From the NCBI GenBank assembly GCA_902771935.1, contig CACXYM010000004.1:31367-95366 (forward strand): a stretch of DNA of 64,000 nt, given 5' to 3'. Of this stretch, positions 7,978-17,407 are shown one piece after another. Below the pieces are notes generated by a model. That model ran no database searches and was not told the origin of the DNA. It saw only the letters and a program-made list of their open reading frames with translations. A program made the translations under genes and the position numbers. Numbering within the stretch: the stretch's first letter is position 1; each line of letters begins with the position of its first letter. This DNA comes from an uncultured Bacteroidales bacterium (GTDB taxonomy: Bacteria > Bacteroidota > Bacteroidia > Bacteroidales > Paludibacteraceae).

Positions 7978-9231
7978 ATGATGCGTAGAAGATTATATAT
8001 ATTATTAGGAATAATTAGCATTTTTTCCACAGCTCTGAGAGCGGATAAATACGTTGGGCGAGTTGTTTCAACAACCGGCGAACCGATTAGTTATGCAACA
8101 GTTTATCCAATGGACGATCCAGTTCTTGGAACAGCTACAAATAACGACGGTTGGTACGAGTTCGAGTGTAACCTACTGCCTACCAGCCGAGTAATCATTT
8201 CGTTTATTGGCTACGAGAAACAAAATCTGCCACTTGCCGCCTTAGTTGATACAGCAACCATCGTTCTCAAAGAACAACCAATAGCCCTGGAGCAATTAGT
8301 GGTAGAAGCAAAGCCTTCCAAGCAACGCAACAAGCGCAAACAGTTGGCACTTTTACTACATGAAGTGTATGTGCAGATGGATAAGGACTTTCCGAAAACC
8401 AACGCGGAATATCGCATTGTGAGCGACGTGAGAATGGACTCGGAGAATGAGCCATGGGGAATGGAACAAATGATTGCGCGTGTGGTAATGCTACCCGGAC
8501 AAAAGCAAAACGGCAAAGACTCCTGCCAGATGGCTGCGGAATACTGCAAACGCTATTTCAAGCAGGAAATTCGTCGGCGCGCAGATACTATTTATGCGGG
8601 CGAGACCTTGGAACGAATGGACAAGAATATGCGCAAAATGGCTACCGCCATCGACTCCGGAGTGGTGGTTCATGAGGCTTTATTCGCTTTTGGAGACGTC
8701 CGCGATATGTTTGAGGACTGCCTTAACGACATTAAACATTGGACAGTAAGTACCGAATCCGAAGGCGAGACTGTACTGAAGCATACTATCAAAAAGAACT
8801 ATTTCGGCATCGTGCGCTATAGTTTGGTATATAATTATATAGTGGACTCGAAAACCCTCCGCATCAAACGCTTCTCCGCCAATGGCGATGTCTATGTCAA
8901 TATTCCGTTTGGCGTCAAACTGAATGCAGACCAACTCCAGATGCTGAACCTGCTGAACATGTCCGAACAACAGATTGAGAAATTCCGCTTGCGCAAAGCC
9001 GATGCGCACATGGTTGTTAATACGATTTACCAGGAACGCGATGCACACCTATATATATTAGAGAAGAATCTGCGCGCAGACGCCAAGTTATTAGGCACGA
9101 AGAAAGCGGAAATACCACTTAAGATTCAGGCCACGCAACGCGTTACACGCCTAAAAACGGACAATGTGAAGCCGCTAAAAAAGCAAGAAATAACCAAACG
9201 TATTAAGCGACAAATAGTAGAAATTTACTGA
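7978..9231 (+). CDS. secreted carboxypeptidase-regulatory-like domain protein
   Basis: The 417-residue product has a signal peptide (about 1-22) and a CarboxypepD_reg-like beta domain at about 24-110 (YVGRVVSTTGEPISYATV, then a GWYEFE strand and the ISFIGYE motif). The rest is a region of unknown fold seen in Bacteroidetes proteins that share this N-terminal domain with TonB-dependent receptors. The C-terminus is very basic (KKQEITKRIKRQIVEIY). There is no beta-barrel, so it is not itself a receptor. A good Shine-Dalgarno (aaaggag) precedes ATG 7978; a second ATG follows at 7981. The role is unknown. It lies 60 nt upstream of moxR and may be cotranscribed with the Bat operon. Confidence 0.65.
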   Translation: MMRRRLYILLGIISIFSTALRADKYVGRVVSTTGEPISYATVYPMDDPVLGTATNNDGWYEFECNLLPTSRVIISFIGYEKQNLPLAALVDTATIVLKEQPIALEQLVVEAKPSKQRNKRKQLALLLHEVYVQMDKDFPKTNAEYRIVSDVRMDSENEPWGMEQMIARVVMLPGQKQNGKDSCQMAAEYCKRYFKQEIRRRADTIYAGETLERMDKNMRKMATAIDSGVVVHEALFAFGDVRDMFEDCLNDIKHWTVSTESEGETVLKHTIKKNYFGIVRYSLVYNYIVDSKTLRIKRFSANGDVYVNIPFGVKLNADQLQMLNLLNMSEQQIEKFRLRKADAHMVVNTIYQERDAHLYILEKNLRADAKLLGTKKAEIPLKIQATQRVTRLKTDNVKPLKKQEITKRIKRQIVEIY

Positions 9232-9291
9232 TGCTTATGCTTTTGGCATAGAATTTGCATATTCGCAGTAGAAAATTATAATTATCATTAT

Positions 9292-10287
9292 ATGGAAACA
9301 ACAATCGATATTCGAGAATTGCAAGAGCGCATAGAGCGCGAAAGTTCCTTTGTGGACACCCTCACACTTGGAATGAACCAAGTAATTGTAGGTCAGAAGC
9401 ACTTAGTAGAAAGCTTGCTTATAGGCCTGTTGAGCGACGGACACATTCTGTTGGAAGGTGTTCCTGGTTTGGCAAAAACATTAGCCATCAAGACGCTTGC
9501 TGACCTTATCAAAGCTAATTTTAGCCGTATCCAGTTTACTCCCGATTTGCTTCCTGCCGATGTATTAGGCACGCAGATATATAGCCAGAAGACGGAAGAG
9601 TTCAAAATCAAACGCGGTCCAATCTTCGCTAATTTTGTGTTGGCAGATGAGATTAACCGTGCGCCGGCTAAAGTACAATCAGCTTTGCTTGAAGCCATGC
9701 AGGAACGCCAAATCACTATCGGCGAGCAGACCTTCAAACTGGATGATCCGTTCTTGGTATTAGCAACTCAGAACCCAATTGAGCAAGAAGGAACTTACCC
9801 GCTTCCTGAAGCACAAACAGACCGTTTCATGCTGAAAGTGGTTATCGGCTATCCAAAGAAAGATGAGGAGCAACAGATTATTCGCCAAAATATTGGTGGC
9901 GAGCGCAAGAAAGTCACTCCTATCCTATCCACCGCCGACATTATCAAAGCGCGCGAAGTCGTTCGTCAAGTATATCTGGACGAGAAGATTGAGAAATATA
10001 TCGTAGATATCGTATTTGCAACCCGTCAGCCGGAACAATACGGTTTAGAGAAACTCAAACCAATGATTAACTTCGGCGGTAGTCCGCGTGCAAGTATCAA
10101 CTTGGCTCTGGCAGCTCGTGCTTACGCATTTATTCACCGTCGCGGTTATGTTATTCCGGAAGATGTGCGCGCCGTTTGCTACGACGTACTGCGTCACCGT
10201 ATTGGTCTGACTTACGAGGCAGAAGCCAATAACATGACGACGGAAGATATCATTACCGAGGTATTGAACGCGGTTCAAGTGCCTTAA
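9292..10287 (+). CDS. MoxR-family AAA+ ATPase
   Basis: This 331-residue protein has Walker A GVPGLAKT (56-63), Walker B FVLADEINRAP (about 115-125), sensor motifs and the lid domain of MoxR ATPases. The family's usual length is about 320-330. MoxR proteins are chaperone-like ATPases that act with von Willebrand factor A (VWA) proteins, probably maturing or remodelling complexes. Here the gene heads the classic Bacteroidetes order moxR, DUF58, TM protein, batA, batB, batC, batD, batE, linked to aerotolerance and envelope stress. A 7-nt repeat array fills the gap to the DUF58 gene. Confidence 0.93.
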   Translation: METTIDIRELQERIERESSFVDTLTLGMNQVIVGQKHLVESLLIGLLSDGHILLEGVPGLAKTLAIKTLADLIKANFSRIQFTPDLLPADVLGTQIYSQKTEEFKIKRGPIFANFVLADEINRAPAKVQSALLEAMQERQITIGEQTFKLDDPFLVLATQNPIEQEGTYPLPEAQTDRFMLKVVIGYPKKDEEQQIIRQNIGGERKKVTPILSTADIIKAREVVRQVYLDEKIEKYIVDIVFATRQPEQYGLEKLKPMINFGGSPRASINLALAARAYAFIHRRGYVIPEDVRAVCYDVLRHRIGLTYEAEANNMTTEDIITEVLNAVQVP

Positions 10288-10290
10288 TAG

Positions 10291-10354
10291 TCGAAAGTCA
10301 AAAGTCGAAAGTCAAAAGTTGAAAGAAGTCGCCTAGTTGAAAGTAAAAAGTTTT
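10291..10354. repeat. 7-nt periodic array before the DUF58 start codon
   Basis: The units are tcgaaag, tcaaaag, tcgaaag, tcaaaag, ttgaaag, an 11-nt break, ttgaaag and taaaaag, then tttt and the ATG. The same tcaaaag/tcgaaag pair recurs at 47878-47891, and its complement at 36040-36067. Confidence 0.9.
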
Positions 10355-11239
10355 ATGACTAGCGAAGAATTATTACAAAAAGTTAGGAAGATAGAGATTA
10401 AGACGCGCGGTCTTAGTCGCAACATCTTTGCCGGTGAATATCACAGCCAGTTCAAAGGTCGAGGAATGGCCTTTAGCGAAGTGCGTGAGTACCAGCCTGG
10501 TGATGATGTGCGCAGTATCGACTGGAACGTCACAGCGCGACTGAACAAGCCATATATTAAGGTGTTTGAGGAAGAGCGCGAACTGACTGTGATGTTACTT
10601 GTCGATGTGAGCGGAAGCCGTAACTTCGGAACAATCAGTCAAACCAAGCGCGATATGATGGCGGAAGTGGCTGCTACCCTTGCATTCTCTACCATTGAGA
10701 ACAACGATAAAGTGGGTGTGATATTCTTCTCAGACAAAATAGAGAAATTTATTCCCGCCAAGAAAGGTAAAACCCATGTGCTGCACATCATTCGCGAGTT
10801 ACTGTCGTTTGAGCCGACATCTGCCGGCACCGATATAGCAAACGCTTTGGAGTACTTCACGAACGCACAGAAACGTCGTTGCACGGCATTCCTTATAACC
10901 GACTTTATCAACGAATGGTGGCGGAATAAAGAGGCTGCGCAGAATATGGAGAAAGCCTTTATGATTTCTGCTAACCGTCACGATATCAACCTGATACAAA
11001 TATATGACCGTCGCGATGCCGAGATGCCCAATGTAGGATTGTTGAAGGTCAAGGATGCCGAAACAGGCAAGCGTATTTGGGTAGATACGGCAGTGGAAGA
11101 TGTGCGCAAAGCATATGACCAAGAATGGGCTGACCAACAAGCGAGTATCCAATTACTGATGACCAAAACCGGCACAAACTCCGTATCCATCAGGACGGAT
11201 GATGATTTTGTGAAGAAATTAATGACATTATTTAGATGA
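10355..11239 (+). CDS. DUF58 domain protein (VWA-like) of the Bat operon
   Basis: The start was set at ATG 10355. A TTG start at 10337 would only add residues encoded by the 7-nt repeat array. The 294-residue protein contains the DUF58 signature near residue 55 (YQPGDDVRSIDWNVTAR) followed by a VWA-like fold with the metal-site-like motif DVSGS. Family members work with MoxR ATPases. The predicted location is cytoplasmic because no membrane segment is seen. The stop overlaps the start of the next gene by 4 nt, so translation is probably coupled. Confidence 0.9.
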   Translation: MTSEELLQKVRKIEIKTRGLSRNIFAGEYHSQFKGRGMAFSEVREYQPGDDVRSIDWNVTARLNKPYIKVFEEERELTVMLLVDVSGSRNFGTISQTKRDMMAEVAATLAFSTIENNDKVGVIFFSDKIEKFIPAKKGKTHVLHIIRELLSFEPTSAGTDIANALEYFTNAQKRRCTAFLITDFINEWWRNKEAAQNMEKAFMISANRHDINLIQIYDRRDAEMPNVGLLKVKDAETGKRIWVDTAVEDVRKAYDQEWADQQASIQLLMTKTGTNSVSIRTDDDFVKKLMTLFR

Positions 11240-12132
11240 ATATCTTATTAGCCATAGTAGTTAGTGCAGCGATAGATTCAGCAACCCTGTTCATCGGCGA
11301 CCAGACAAACATACACCTACAAGCGACATGTGACCCGTCGGAACAGGTGCAAATGCCTGTTTACGGTGAAACGCTGATACCAGAGATTGAAATCGTAGAA
11401 CGCACGAATGTAGATACGACCAAACTGAAAGACGGCCGCTATCAACTCAATCAGACGCTGACCGTAACGTCGTTCAAAGATTCGTTGTTCTACATTAATC
11501 CGCTGCCCTTTGTGTCAGGTGAAGACACGTTTTGGTCGGAAGGGATGACGTTTAATGTCATTCAACCCTTCGAGATTGACACGACACTTGCAATAACGGA
11601 TATCAAACCCATTGCTAAAGCACCAATCTGGCTGTGGGGCATCTTCCGATGGATACTATTAGCAATACTTCTAATCGGCTTAGGCATAGGCAGTTACTAC
11701 TTGTACGTATTTATCGGTAAGCGCAAAGGCGTTATTCCTGAGAAACCTGCTGAGCCTGCCCGTCCTGCAGAAGAAGTGGCATTGGAAAAACTGGATCAAA
11801 TCAAAGAAGCGAAGATTTGGCAGTCCGGTCAAGTGAAAGAGTATCATACGGAATTGACCGACGTGGTGCGCGAATATATAGGTGCACGGTTCGATGTCCG
11901 TTCGTCTGAAAAGACTTCTGACGAGACACTTCGCGCCATGAAGCCAATTTTGAGCGAAAAGAGAGACTTGTTCGAACAGTTACGCAAGATGCTATCATTA
12001 GCAGACCTTGTCAAATTCGCCAAGTGGACCACCACTCCGGACGAGAACGAGATGGCACTACGTACTGCCTATACATTTGTTCATGAAACGACTCCGGAAC
12101 AAACTGAAGAAGAAAAGGAGGAAACTGTATGA
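11236..12132 (+). CDS. Bat operon membrane protein (DUF4381/BatD-like)
   Basis: The 298-residue protein begins with a short hydrophobic stretch. An extracytoplasmic beta-rich domain (about 15-125) follows, then one strong membrane helix (about 130-158, ending in IGSYYLYVFIGKRKG) and a cytoplasmic helical domain. It sits in the usual place of the accessory membrane gene between DUF58 and batA and has no catalytic motif. The C-terminal domain resembles that of BatD. It overlaps both neighbours by 4 nt. Function beyond membership of the Bat system is not known. Confidence 0.75.
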   Translation: MNILLAIVVSAAIDSATLFIGDQTNIHLQATCDPSEQVQMPVYGETLIPEIEIVERTNVDTTKLKDGRYQLNQTLTVTSFKDSLFYINPLPFVSGEDTFWSEGMTFNVIQPFEIDTTLAITDIKPIAKAPIWLWGIFRWILLAILLIGLGIGSYYLYVFIGKRKGVIPEKPAEPARPAEEVALEKLDQIKEAKIWQSGQVKEYHTELTDVVREYIGARFDVRSSEKTSDETLRAMKPILSEKRDLFEQLRKMLSLADLVKFAKWTTTPDENEMALRTAYTFVHETTPEQTEEEKEETV

Positions 12133-13115
12133 CCTTTGCAAGTCCCGCATATTTATTTTTACTGCTACTTCTGATTCCCGTAATCGGCTGGTATATATGG
12201 CGTTTGCATGACCAAGATGCGAGCATTCAAGTGTCATCGGCACAATCGTTATCACGCCAGCAGAGGAGTGCACGAATCTATTTACTCCATGTTCCTTTTG
12301 TACTTCGTGTGCTGCTGATTACATGCTTATCCATTGCCTTAGCGCGTCCGCAATTGAGTAATAAATGGAGTTCCGAATCAACTGAAGGTATTGACATAAT
12401 GATGGCTTTGGACGTATCCGGTACGATGTTAGCCGAAGACCTCAAGCCCAACCGTTTGGAAGCGGCGAAGAATGTAGCAACAGATTTCGTCATTGCGCGT
12501 CCGAACGACCAGATAGGTCTGGTAGTGTTTGCAGGAGAGTCCTTTACACAATGTCCGTTGACTACTGACCATGCCGCATTGGTTAATCTCTTCCGCGCTG
12601 TGAAGTTCGGTATGATCGAGGACGGAACAGCTATAGGCTTGGGTCTGGCTAACTGCGTAAACCGTATGAAAGATTCGCAGACCAAGTCCAAAGTGATTAT
12701 TCTGTTGACGGACGGAAGTAATAACCGCGGCGATATTGACCCTATGACGGCTGCTGAAATAGCCAAGACCTTCGGTATTCGCGTGTATGCAGTAGGTGTG
12801 GGCAGTCACGGCCAAGCACGCGTACCAGTGCAAACGCCTATGGGCACGCAGTATATGACGATGGATTCGGAGTTTGACGAAGTGACGCTACGCAATATCG
12901 CTTCCACGACAGGTGGTGAGTACTTCCGCGCTACAGACAACACTTCGCTCAAACGTATTTATGAGCAGATTGACCAGTTGGAGAAAACCAAGATGCGGGT
13001 ACGCGAGTACTCCAAACGCACGGAGAACTTTGCTCCATGGATTCTGGCTGCCCTACTCTGCCTCATTGCCGAAGTACTGCTAAGATATTTTGTATTAAAG
13101 ACTTTGAGTAACTAA
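12129..13115 (+). CDS. batA: BatA, VWA membrane protein
   Basis: This 328-residue protein has an N-terminal membrane region (about 8-27 and 55-72), a VWA domain with the metal-binding motif DVSGTM at 95-100 and the downstream TDGSNN, and a C-terminal membrane helix (about 300-322). That topology is typical of BatA. The Bat (Bacteroides aerotolerance) proteins form a membrane complex facing the periplasm. Translation is coupled to the preceding gene (4-nt overlap), and batB follows after 4 nt. Confidence 0.9.
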   Translation: MTFASPAYLFLLLLLIPVIGWYIWRLHDQDASIQVSSAQSLSRQQRSARIYLLHVPFVLRVLLITCLSIALARPQLSNKWSSESTEGIDIMMALDVSGTMLAEDLKPNRLEAAKNVATDFVIARPNDQIGLVVFAGESFTQCPLTTDHAALVNLFRAVKFGMIEDGTAIGLGLANCVNRMKDSQTKSKVIILLTDGSNNRGDIDPMTAAEIAKTFGIRVYAVGVGSHGQARVPVQTPMGTQYMTMDSEFDEVTLRNIASTTGGEYFRATDNTSLKRIYEQIDQLEKTKMRVREYSKRTENFAPWILAALLCLIAEVLLRYFVLKTLSN

Positions 13116-13119
13116 GACT

Positions 13120-14148
13120 ATGTTTCGTTTTGCACATATAGAATACTTATGGCTGTTGCTGCTAATACCTGTTTTTGTAGCAGGCTATATTGCCATTGTG
13201 CAGCGTAAGCGACGCCAAATGAAAGAGTTTGGTGACGAGGAGTTAGTGAACGACTTGATGCCTAATGTGTCACGCATCCGCCCTGCTATTAAGTTCGGTC
13301 TGGTGATGCTTGCTCTCGTGCTCCTAATCATCGCCGCTGCACGTCCACAGTACGGACAGAAAGAAAAGACTATCCACCGACAAGGTATTGAAGTGATGGT
13401 GGCACTTGATATATCCAATTCAATGCTTGCTGAAGACGTAGCGCCTAACCGTCTGGATCGCGCTAAACAGATGCTTAGCAAGCTCATTGACAATATGGTG
13501 GACGACAAAGTGGGACTGATTGTCTTTGCCGGACAAGCCTATATCCAACTGCCTATCACATGCGATTACGTGAGTGCAAAGATGTTCCTCAGTACCATCA
13601 ATCCCAATATGATTAAGACGCAAGGTACCGCTATCGGTGATGCTATTCTTACGTCCGTTCGTGCTTTTGGGGAAGCAGACAAAGAAGTCTCACGCGCGAT
13701 AATCCTTATTACAGATGGTGAAAACCACGAGGACGACGCTCTCGCAGCTGCCAAAGCAGCTGTTGAACAAGGGATAAAGGTGTTCGTTGTAGGTATCGGT
13801 AAACCGGATGGTAGTCCTATTCCAATCCCAGGAACGAACAATTTCCGTAAAGACAGAAACGGCAATGTGGTGGTATCCAAACTCAACGAAGATATGTGCC
13901 GTGAGATAGCACAAGCCGGACAAGGCATTTACGTTCGCTGTGACAATACCAATACCGCTACACGCGCCATACAAAAGGAGTTGGACGATCTCGCAACCTC
14001 CGAGTTAGAAACCAAGGTATATGCGGATTACAATGAGCAATATCAAGGTTTTGTACTCCTTGCGTTGCTGATACTTATTGCAGACTTCTTTATCTTTAAT
14101 CGTAAAAACAAAGCGCTCAGCCGCATAGATATATTCGGAGAGAAATGA
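13120..14148 (+). CDS. batB: BatB, VWA membrane protein
   Basis: The 342-residue protein has the same topology as BatA: membrane helices at about 9-27 and 57-74, a VWA domain with DISNS at 97-101 and ITDGENHEDD later, and a final helix near 318-335. BatA and BatB are paralogues expected to interact. The stop overlaps the start of batC by 4 nt. Confidence 0.9.
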   Translation: MFRFAHIEYLWLLLLIPVFVAGYIAIVQRKRRQMKEFGDEELVNDLMPNVSRIRPAIKFGLVMLALVLLIIAAARPQYGQKEKTIHRQGIEVMVALDISNSMLAEDVAPNRLDRAKQMLSKLIDNMVDDKVGLIVFAGQAYIQLPITCDYVSAKMFLSTINPNMIKTQGTAIGDAILTSVRAFGEADKEVSRAIILITDGENHEDDALAAAKAAVEQGIKVFVVGIGKPDGSPIPIPGTNNFRKDRNGNVVVSKLNEDMCREIAQAGQGIYVRCDNTNTATRAIQKELDDLATSELETKVYADYNEQYQGFVLLALLILIADFFIFNRKNKALSRIDIFGEK

Positions 14149-14855
14149 AACGCATACTTATAATATTAGCCGTAATCCTTTTACCTTTCACCTTTCACCT
14201 TTCACCATTGATGGCGCAGAAAGAAGCCCCCGATGTGCGTCATGGTAATCGTGAATACAAGAAAGATAATTTTGCTGAATCCGAAGTGGATTACCGTCGC
14301 GGACTGGAGAAAAACAACCAGTCTTACGAGGCTCATTATAACTTGGGAAATTCCCTCTTCCGGCAAAATAAATACCCGGAAGCAGCAGAAGAATTTGTCA
14401 AAGCGGCACAATTCGTCGATGCTAAAAAAGACAGGCAAAAAGCTGCGCAGACCTATCATAACTTGGGAAACAGCCTCTTCGCACAACAACAATACGAAAA
14501 AGCTATTACTGCCTACCAACAGTCCTTGCGCGCTAATCCAAAGGATAATGACACGCGTTACAACATGGTGAAGGCTATGCAACTGCTCCAGCAACAACAG
14601 CAGCAACAAAATCAGCAGAACCAAAACCAACAACAAAATCAGGATCAGCAGCAACAGCAGCAAGAGCAAAATCAAGACCAACAGAATCAGGATCAGCAGC
14701 AACAAGAACAACAACAGCAACAACAGGATGAGCAGCAGATGGATCAAGAAACCGCTGAGCAGATTCTACAAGCATTGGAACAGGACGAACAAGAAACACA
14801 AGAGAAACTACAGCGTCAACAAGGCTCTAAGCGACGCGTAGAGAAAGAATGGTAG
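14145..14855 (+). CDS. batC: BatC, TPR protein with Gln-rich linker
   Basis: The 236-residue protein has a signal peptide, then TPR repeats at about 30-140 (ending at NPKDNDTRYNMVKAM), as expected of BatC. Residues about 145-200 are almost pure Gln with Asn, Asp and Glu, encoded by CAG/CAA tracts prone to slippage. The end is basic. The hydrophobic core of the signal peptide (PFTFHLSP) is encoded by a 7-nt repeat array (14178-14205), so repeat DNA supplies part of a functional signal. Confidence 0.88.
   Translation: MKRILIILAVILLPFTFHLSPLMAQKEAPDVRHGNREYKKDNFAESEVDYRRGLEKNNQSYEAHYNLGNSLFRQNKYPEAAEEFVKAAQFVDAKKDRQKAAQTYHNLGNSLFAQQQYEKAITAYQQSLRANPKDNDTRYNMVKAMQLLQQQQQQQNQQNQNQQQNQDQQQQQQEQNQDQQNQDQQQQEQQQQQQDEQQMDQETAEQILQALEQDEQETQEKLQRQQGSKRRVEKEW
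14178..14205. repeat. 7-nt periodic array inside the batC signal peptide
   Basis: cttttac is followed by ctttcac three times in exact register. The array encodes part of the hydrophobic signal-peptide core and keeps the frame. Confidence 0.9.
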
Positions 14856-14858
14856 AAT

Positions 14859-16703
14859 ATGAGAAAGATTTTATATATAACACTATTATTAAGCATCACT
14901 TTAAGTGTATGTGCAGAAGAAGTGGAGTTCCGTGCTCAAGCACCGTCGCAAGTGGTTGTAGGTAAGCCCTTCCAATTGACTTATTCCGTCAACCAGCGCG
15001 CAAAAGACCTTCAAGCACCGGAGTTCGCTGACTTCGATTATTTGGCAGGTCCGTACACATCGCAGTCATCGTCCACCTCGTTCATCAACGGCAAGCGCAC
15101 TTCGACTTTCCAACAAACGTACACCTACACGCTTATGGCGACAAAGGAAGGTAGTTTTACCCTTCCACCTGCTAAAGTGACCGTCAGCGGTGAACAATAC
15201 ACCTCTAATGGTGTGCGTATAACTGTACTCCCGGCAGATGAGCAACCAACATCCAGTAGTCAATCATCCACTGCAGGCAGACAAACGGCAAGCCAATCGT
15301 CGCAAACATCGGCACAAACTTCGTCAGAGAACATCTTTGTTCGCACGATTGTGAGCAAAACCAAGGTGCATGAGCAGGAGGCCATCCTACTCTCCTACAA
15401 ACTTTACTTTGCAGGGGTGGATGTGGCGCAACTGACCAATAACACCAAGTTACCTGAATATACCGGTTTCCTCAAACAGGACATTGAGCAAAGTGAGATA
15501 CAGACCGAGTTGGAGCACTACAATGGTCGCAACTACCAGACCGCTACACTCTATCGCACACTCCTTTACCCGCAACACAGCGGCGATATCGTCATTGACC
15601 CTGCCACGTTTGAAGCCGTTTTACGCGTGCAGACCCGTTCACAAGTACGTTCCATCTTTGATGATTTCTTCGGCTCCTATACCAATGTCACCAAGGCGCT
15701 TAAGGCTCCAGGTGTCACTATTCACGTATCAGCACTTCCTTCGGGCAAACCAGCCGGATTCTCCGGCGGTGTAGGACGCTTCACTATGGCATCATCTATT
15801 TCGTCCACCGAACTCAAAACCAACGAAGCCGTGACCATCAAGATCGATATCCAGGGCTCAGGTAACATGAAACTGCTCAAGACGCCGGCTATCGACTGGC
15901 CAGAAGGATTTGAGGCATACGATCCCAAAGTGAACAATAACTTTAAGACCACCACTTCCGGCGTTTCAGGAAAGAAAGAGATTGAATACCTCGCCATTCC
16001 ACGTGCCAGCGGTGAATACGTTATTCCGGCTATCGCCTATTCTTACTTTGATACCCAAGATAATCAGTATAAAACGCTGACAACGCCTGAGTACACCTTA
16101 CACGTAACAAAAGGCGCCGGCAGCGATGAAGCAACGCAAGCTATTGTGCAGAATTTTGTTAATAAAGAAGATGTACAGCAGTTTGGTTCCGATATTCGTT
16201 ATATCCATAGCAGTGAGCATTCGGGAGTTAGTTATCAGCCTGCAAAATTGGTATTCGGTTCACTGAGATATTGGTTGTACTACCTTATTCCACTACTGAT
16301 TGCCATTGTTCTTTTAGTTATATTCCGCAAACAGATTCGCGAGAATGCCGACATCACGCGTGTGCGCTATAAACGTGCTAATAAGGTGGCACAAAAACGT
16401 CTCAAAGCAGCTTCCAAGCTTCTTGCGGAGGGCAATAAAGCCTCTTTTTATGAGGAGATTGAGCGCGCTGCAGTTAGTTATTTGTCCGACCGGCTTTCTA
16501 TTCCGACAGCCGACTTGAGCAAGGACACAATAGCTGAGATTTTGCATACCAAACATGTACCGGATGAACTGATTACAGAAGTCAAAAACGTGATTGCAAC
16601 CGCAGAGTTCGCACGTTATGCACCTTCAGCAGATAGCCAGATGCAGCTGCTTTATGACCGTACGACGGAAATTATTAACCAACTCGAAAATCAGAAGTTA
16701 TGA
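14859..16703 (+). CDS. batD: BatD, oxygen-tolerance protein
   Basis: The 614-residue protein has a signal peptide (about 1-19), several extracytoplasmic beta-sandwich domains including a Ser/Gln/Thr-rich linker (about 128-155), a membrane helix near 475-495 (YWLYYLIPLLIAIVLLVI) and a cytoplasmic helical tail. This matches the BatD family (PF13584) in length and order. The protein probably forms the large periplasmic part of the Bat complex. The stop overlaps batE by 4 nt. Confidence 0.9.
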   Translation: MRKILYITLLLSITLSVCAEEVEFRAQAPSQVVVGKPFQLTYSVNQRAKDLQAPEFADFDYLAGPYTSQSSSTSFINGKRTSTFQQTYTYTLMATKEGSFTLPPAKVTVSGEQYTSNGVRITVLPADEQPTSSSQSSTAGRQTASQSSQTSAQTSSENIFVRTIVSKTKVHEQEAILLSYKLYFAGVDVAQLTNNTKLPEYTGFLKQDIEQSEIQTELEHYNGRNYQTATLYRTLLYPQHSGDIVIDPATFEAVLRVQTRSQVRSIFDDFFGSYTNVTKALKAPGVTIHVSALPSGKPAGFSGGVGRFTMASSISSTELKTNEAVTIKIDIQGSGNMKLLKTPAIDWPEGFEAYDPKVNNNFKTTTSGVSGKKEIEYLAIPRASGEYVIPAIAYSYFDTQDNQYKTLTTPEYTLHVTKGAGSDEATQAIVQNFVNKEDVQQFGSDIRYIHSSEHSGVSYQPAKLVFGSLRYWLYYLIPLLIAIVLLVIFRKQIRENADITRVRYKRANKVAQKRLKAASKLLAEGNKASFYEEIERAAVSYLSDRLSIPTADLSKDTIAEILHTKHVPDELITEVKNVIATAEFARYAPSADSQMQLLYDRTTEIINQLENQKL

Positions 16704-17407
16704 AACTGCTATTGATATGTTTAGTCGCGCTTTTTAGCGAAGCGAATCAGCTGTATTCCGACGGTAACTATGCCGAAGCCGCTAAGGCTTACGAGGAGAT
16801 TATTGCCGAACAGCCTAACTCGGAAGTATATTATAATTTAGGGAATGCGTATTTTAAGCAAGACGAATTAGCAAAAGCTATTTTGGCTTATGAGCGCTGC
16901 CTACGTCTTGATCCGCGCAATAAAGATGCGAAATACAACCTCGCCTTTGCACAGAGTCGGATTATTGATAATGTGGAGGATAACCAAGCGTTTTTCATCA
17001 AGTCCTGGCTTCAATCCCTCCGCAATACTATGCGTGAGACGACTTGGATGATATTAAGTATCATCACTTTTTTCATTGTTCTTATCGGTGCTCTACTCTT
17101 CGCACTCAGTAAAGAACAATGGTTACGCAAAACGTCGTTCTATACAGCCCTTATTGCGCTTTTCATCTCTGTGTGCGCTTGTGCCAATGCTGGAAGTCTC
17201 CATCGCAGGGATACCATTCGTGAGGAAGCTATCATTACGCAAGGCATTGTTAACGTCAAAGCATCGCCTGACCGTTCCGGAACAGAACTATTCACCCTTC
17301 ACGAAGGCACCAAGGTCATCATTCACGAGACCTTAGGAGAATGGTGTAATATACATGTAGGAAATAATGTTGGATGGATGAAGCTCAGCTCTTTAGAGAG
17401 AATCTGA
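16700..17407 (+). CDS. batE: BatE, TPR and SH3-like protein
   Basis: This 235-residue protein has a short N-terminal hydrophobic segment, TPRs at about 13-85 (VYYNLGNAYFKQDELAKAI), two membrane helices (about 112-137 and 143-162) and a C-terminal bacterial SH3-like domain (GIVNVKASPDRSGTELF to GWMKLSSLERI). The order agrees with BatE, the last gene of the operon. Its 3' end overlaps the convergent GSCFA gene by 15 nt, so no separate terminator is seen. Confidence 0.88.
   Translation: MKLLLICLVALFSEANQLYSDGNYAEAAKAYEEIIAEQPNSEVYYNLGNAYFKQDELAKAILAYERCLRLDPRNKDAKYNLAFAQSRIIDNVEDNQAFFIKSWLQSLRNTMRETTWMILSIITFFIVLIGALLFALSKEQWLRKTSFYTALIALFISVCACANAGSLHRRDTIREEAIITQGIVNVKASPDRSGTELFTLHEGTKVIIHETLGEWCNIHVGNNVGWMKLSSLERI

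Noticed and set aside
14575-14760. Long Leu/Ile or Val/Ala-rich ORFs opposite batC
   Set aside because: They are the complement of the CAG/CAA Gln tract in batC.
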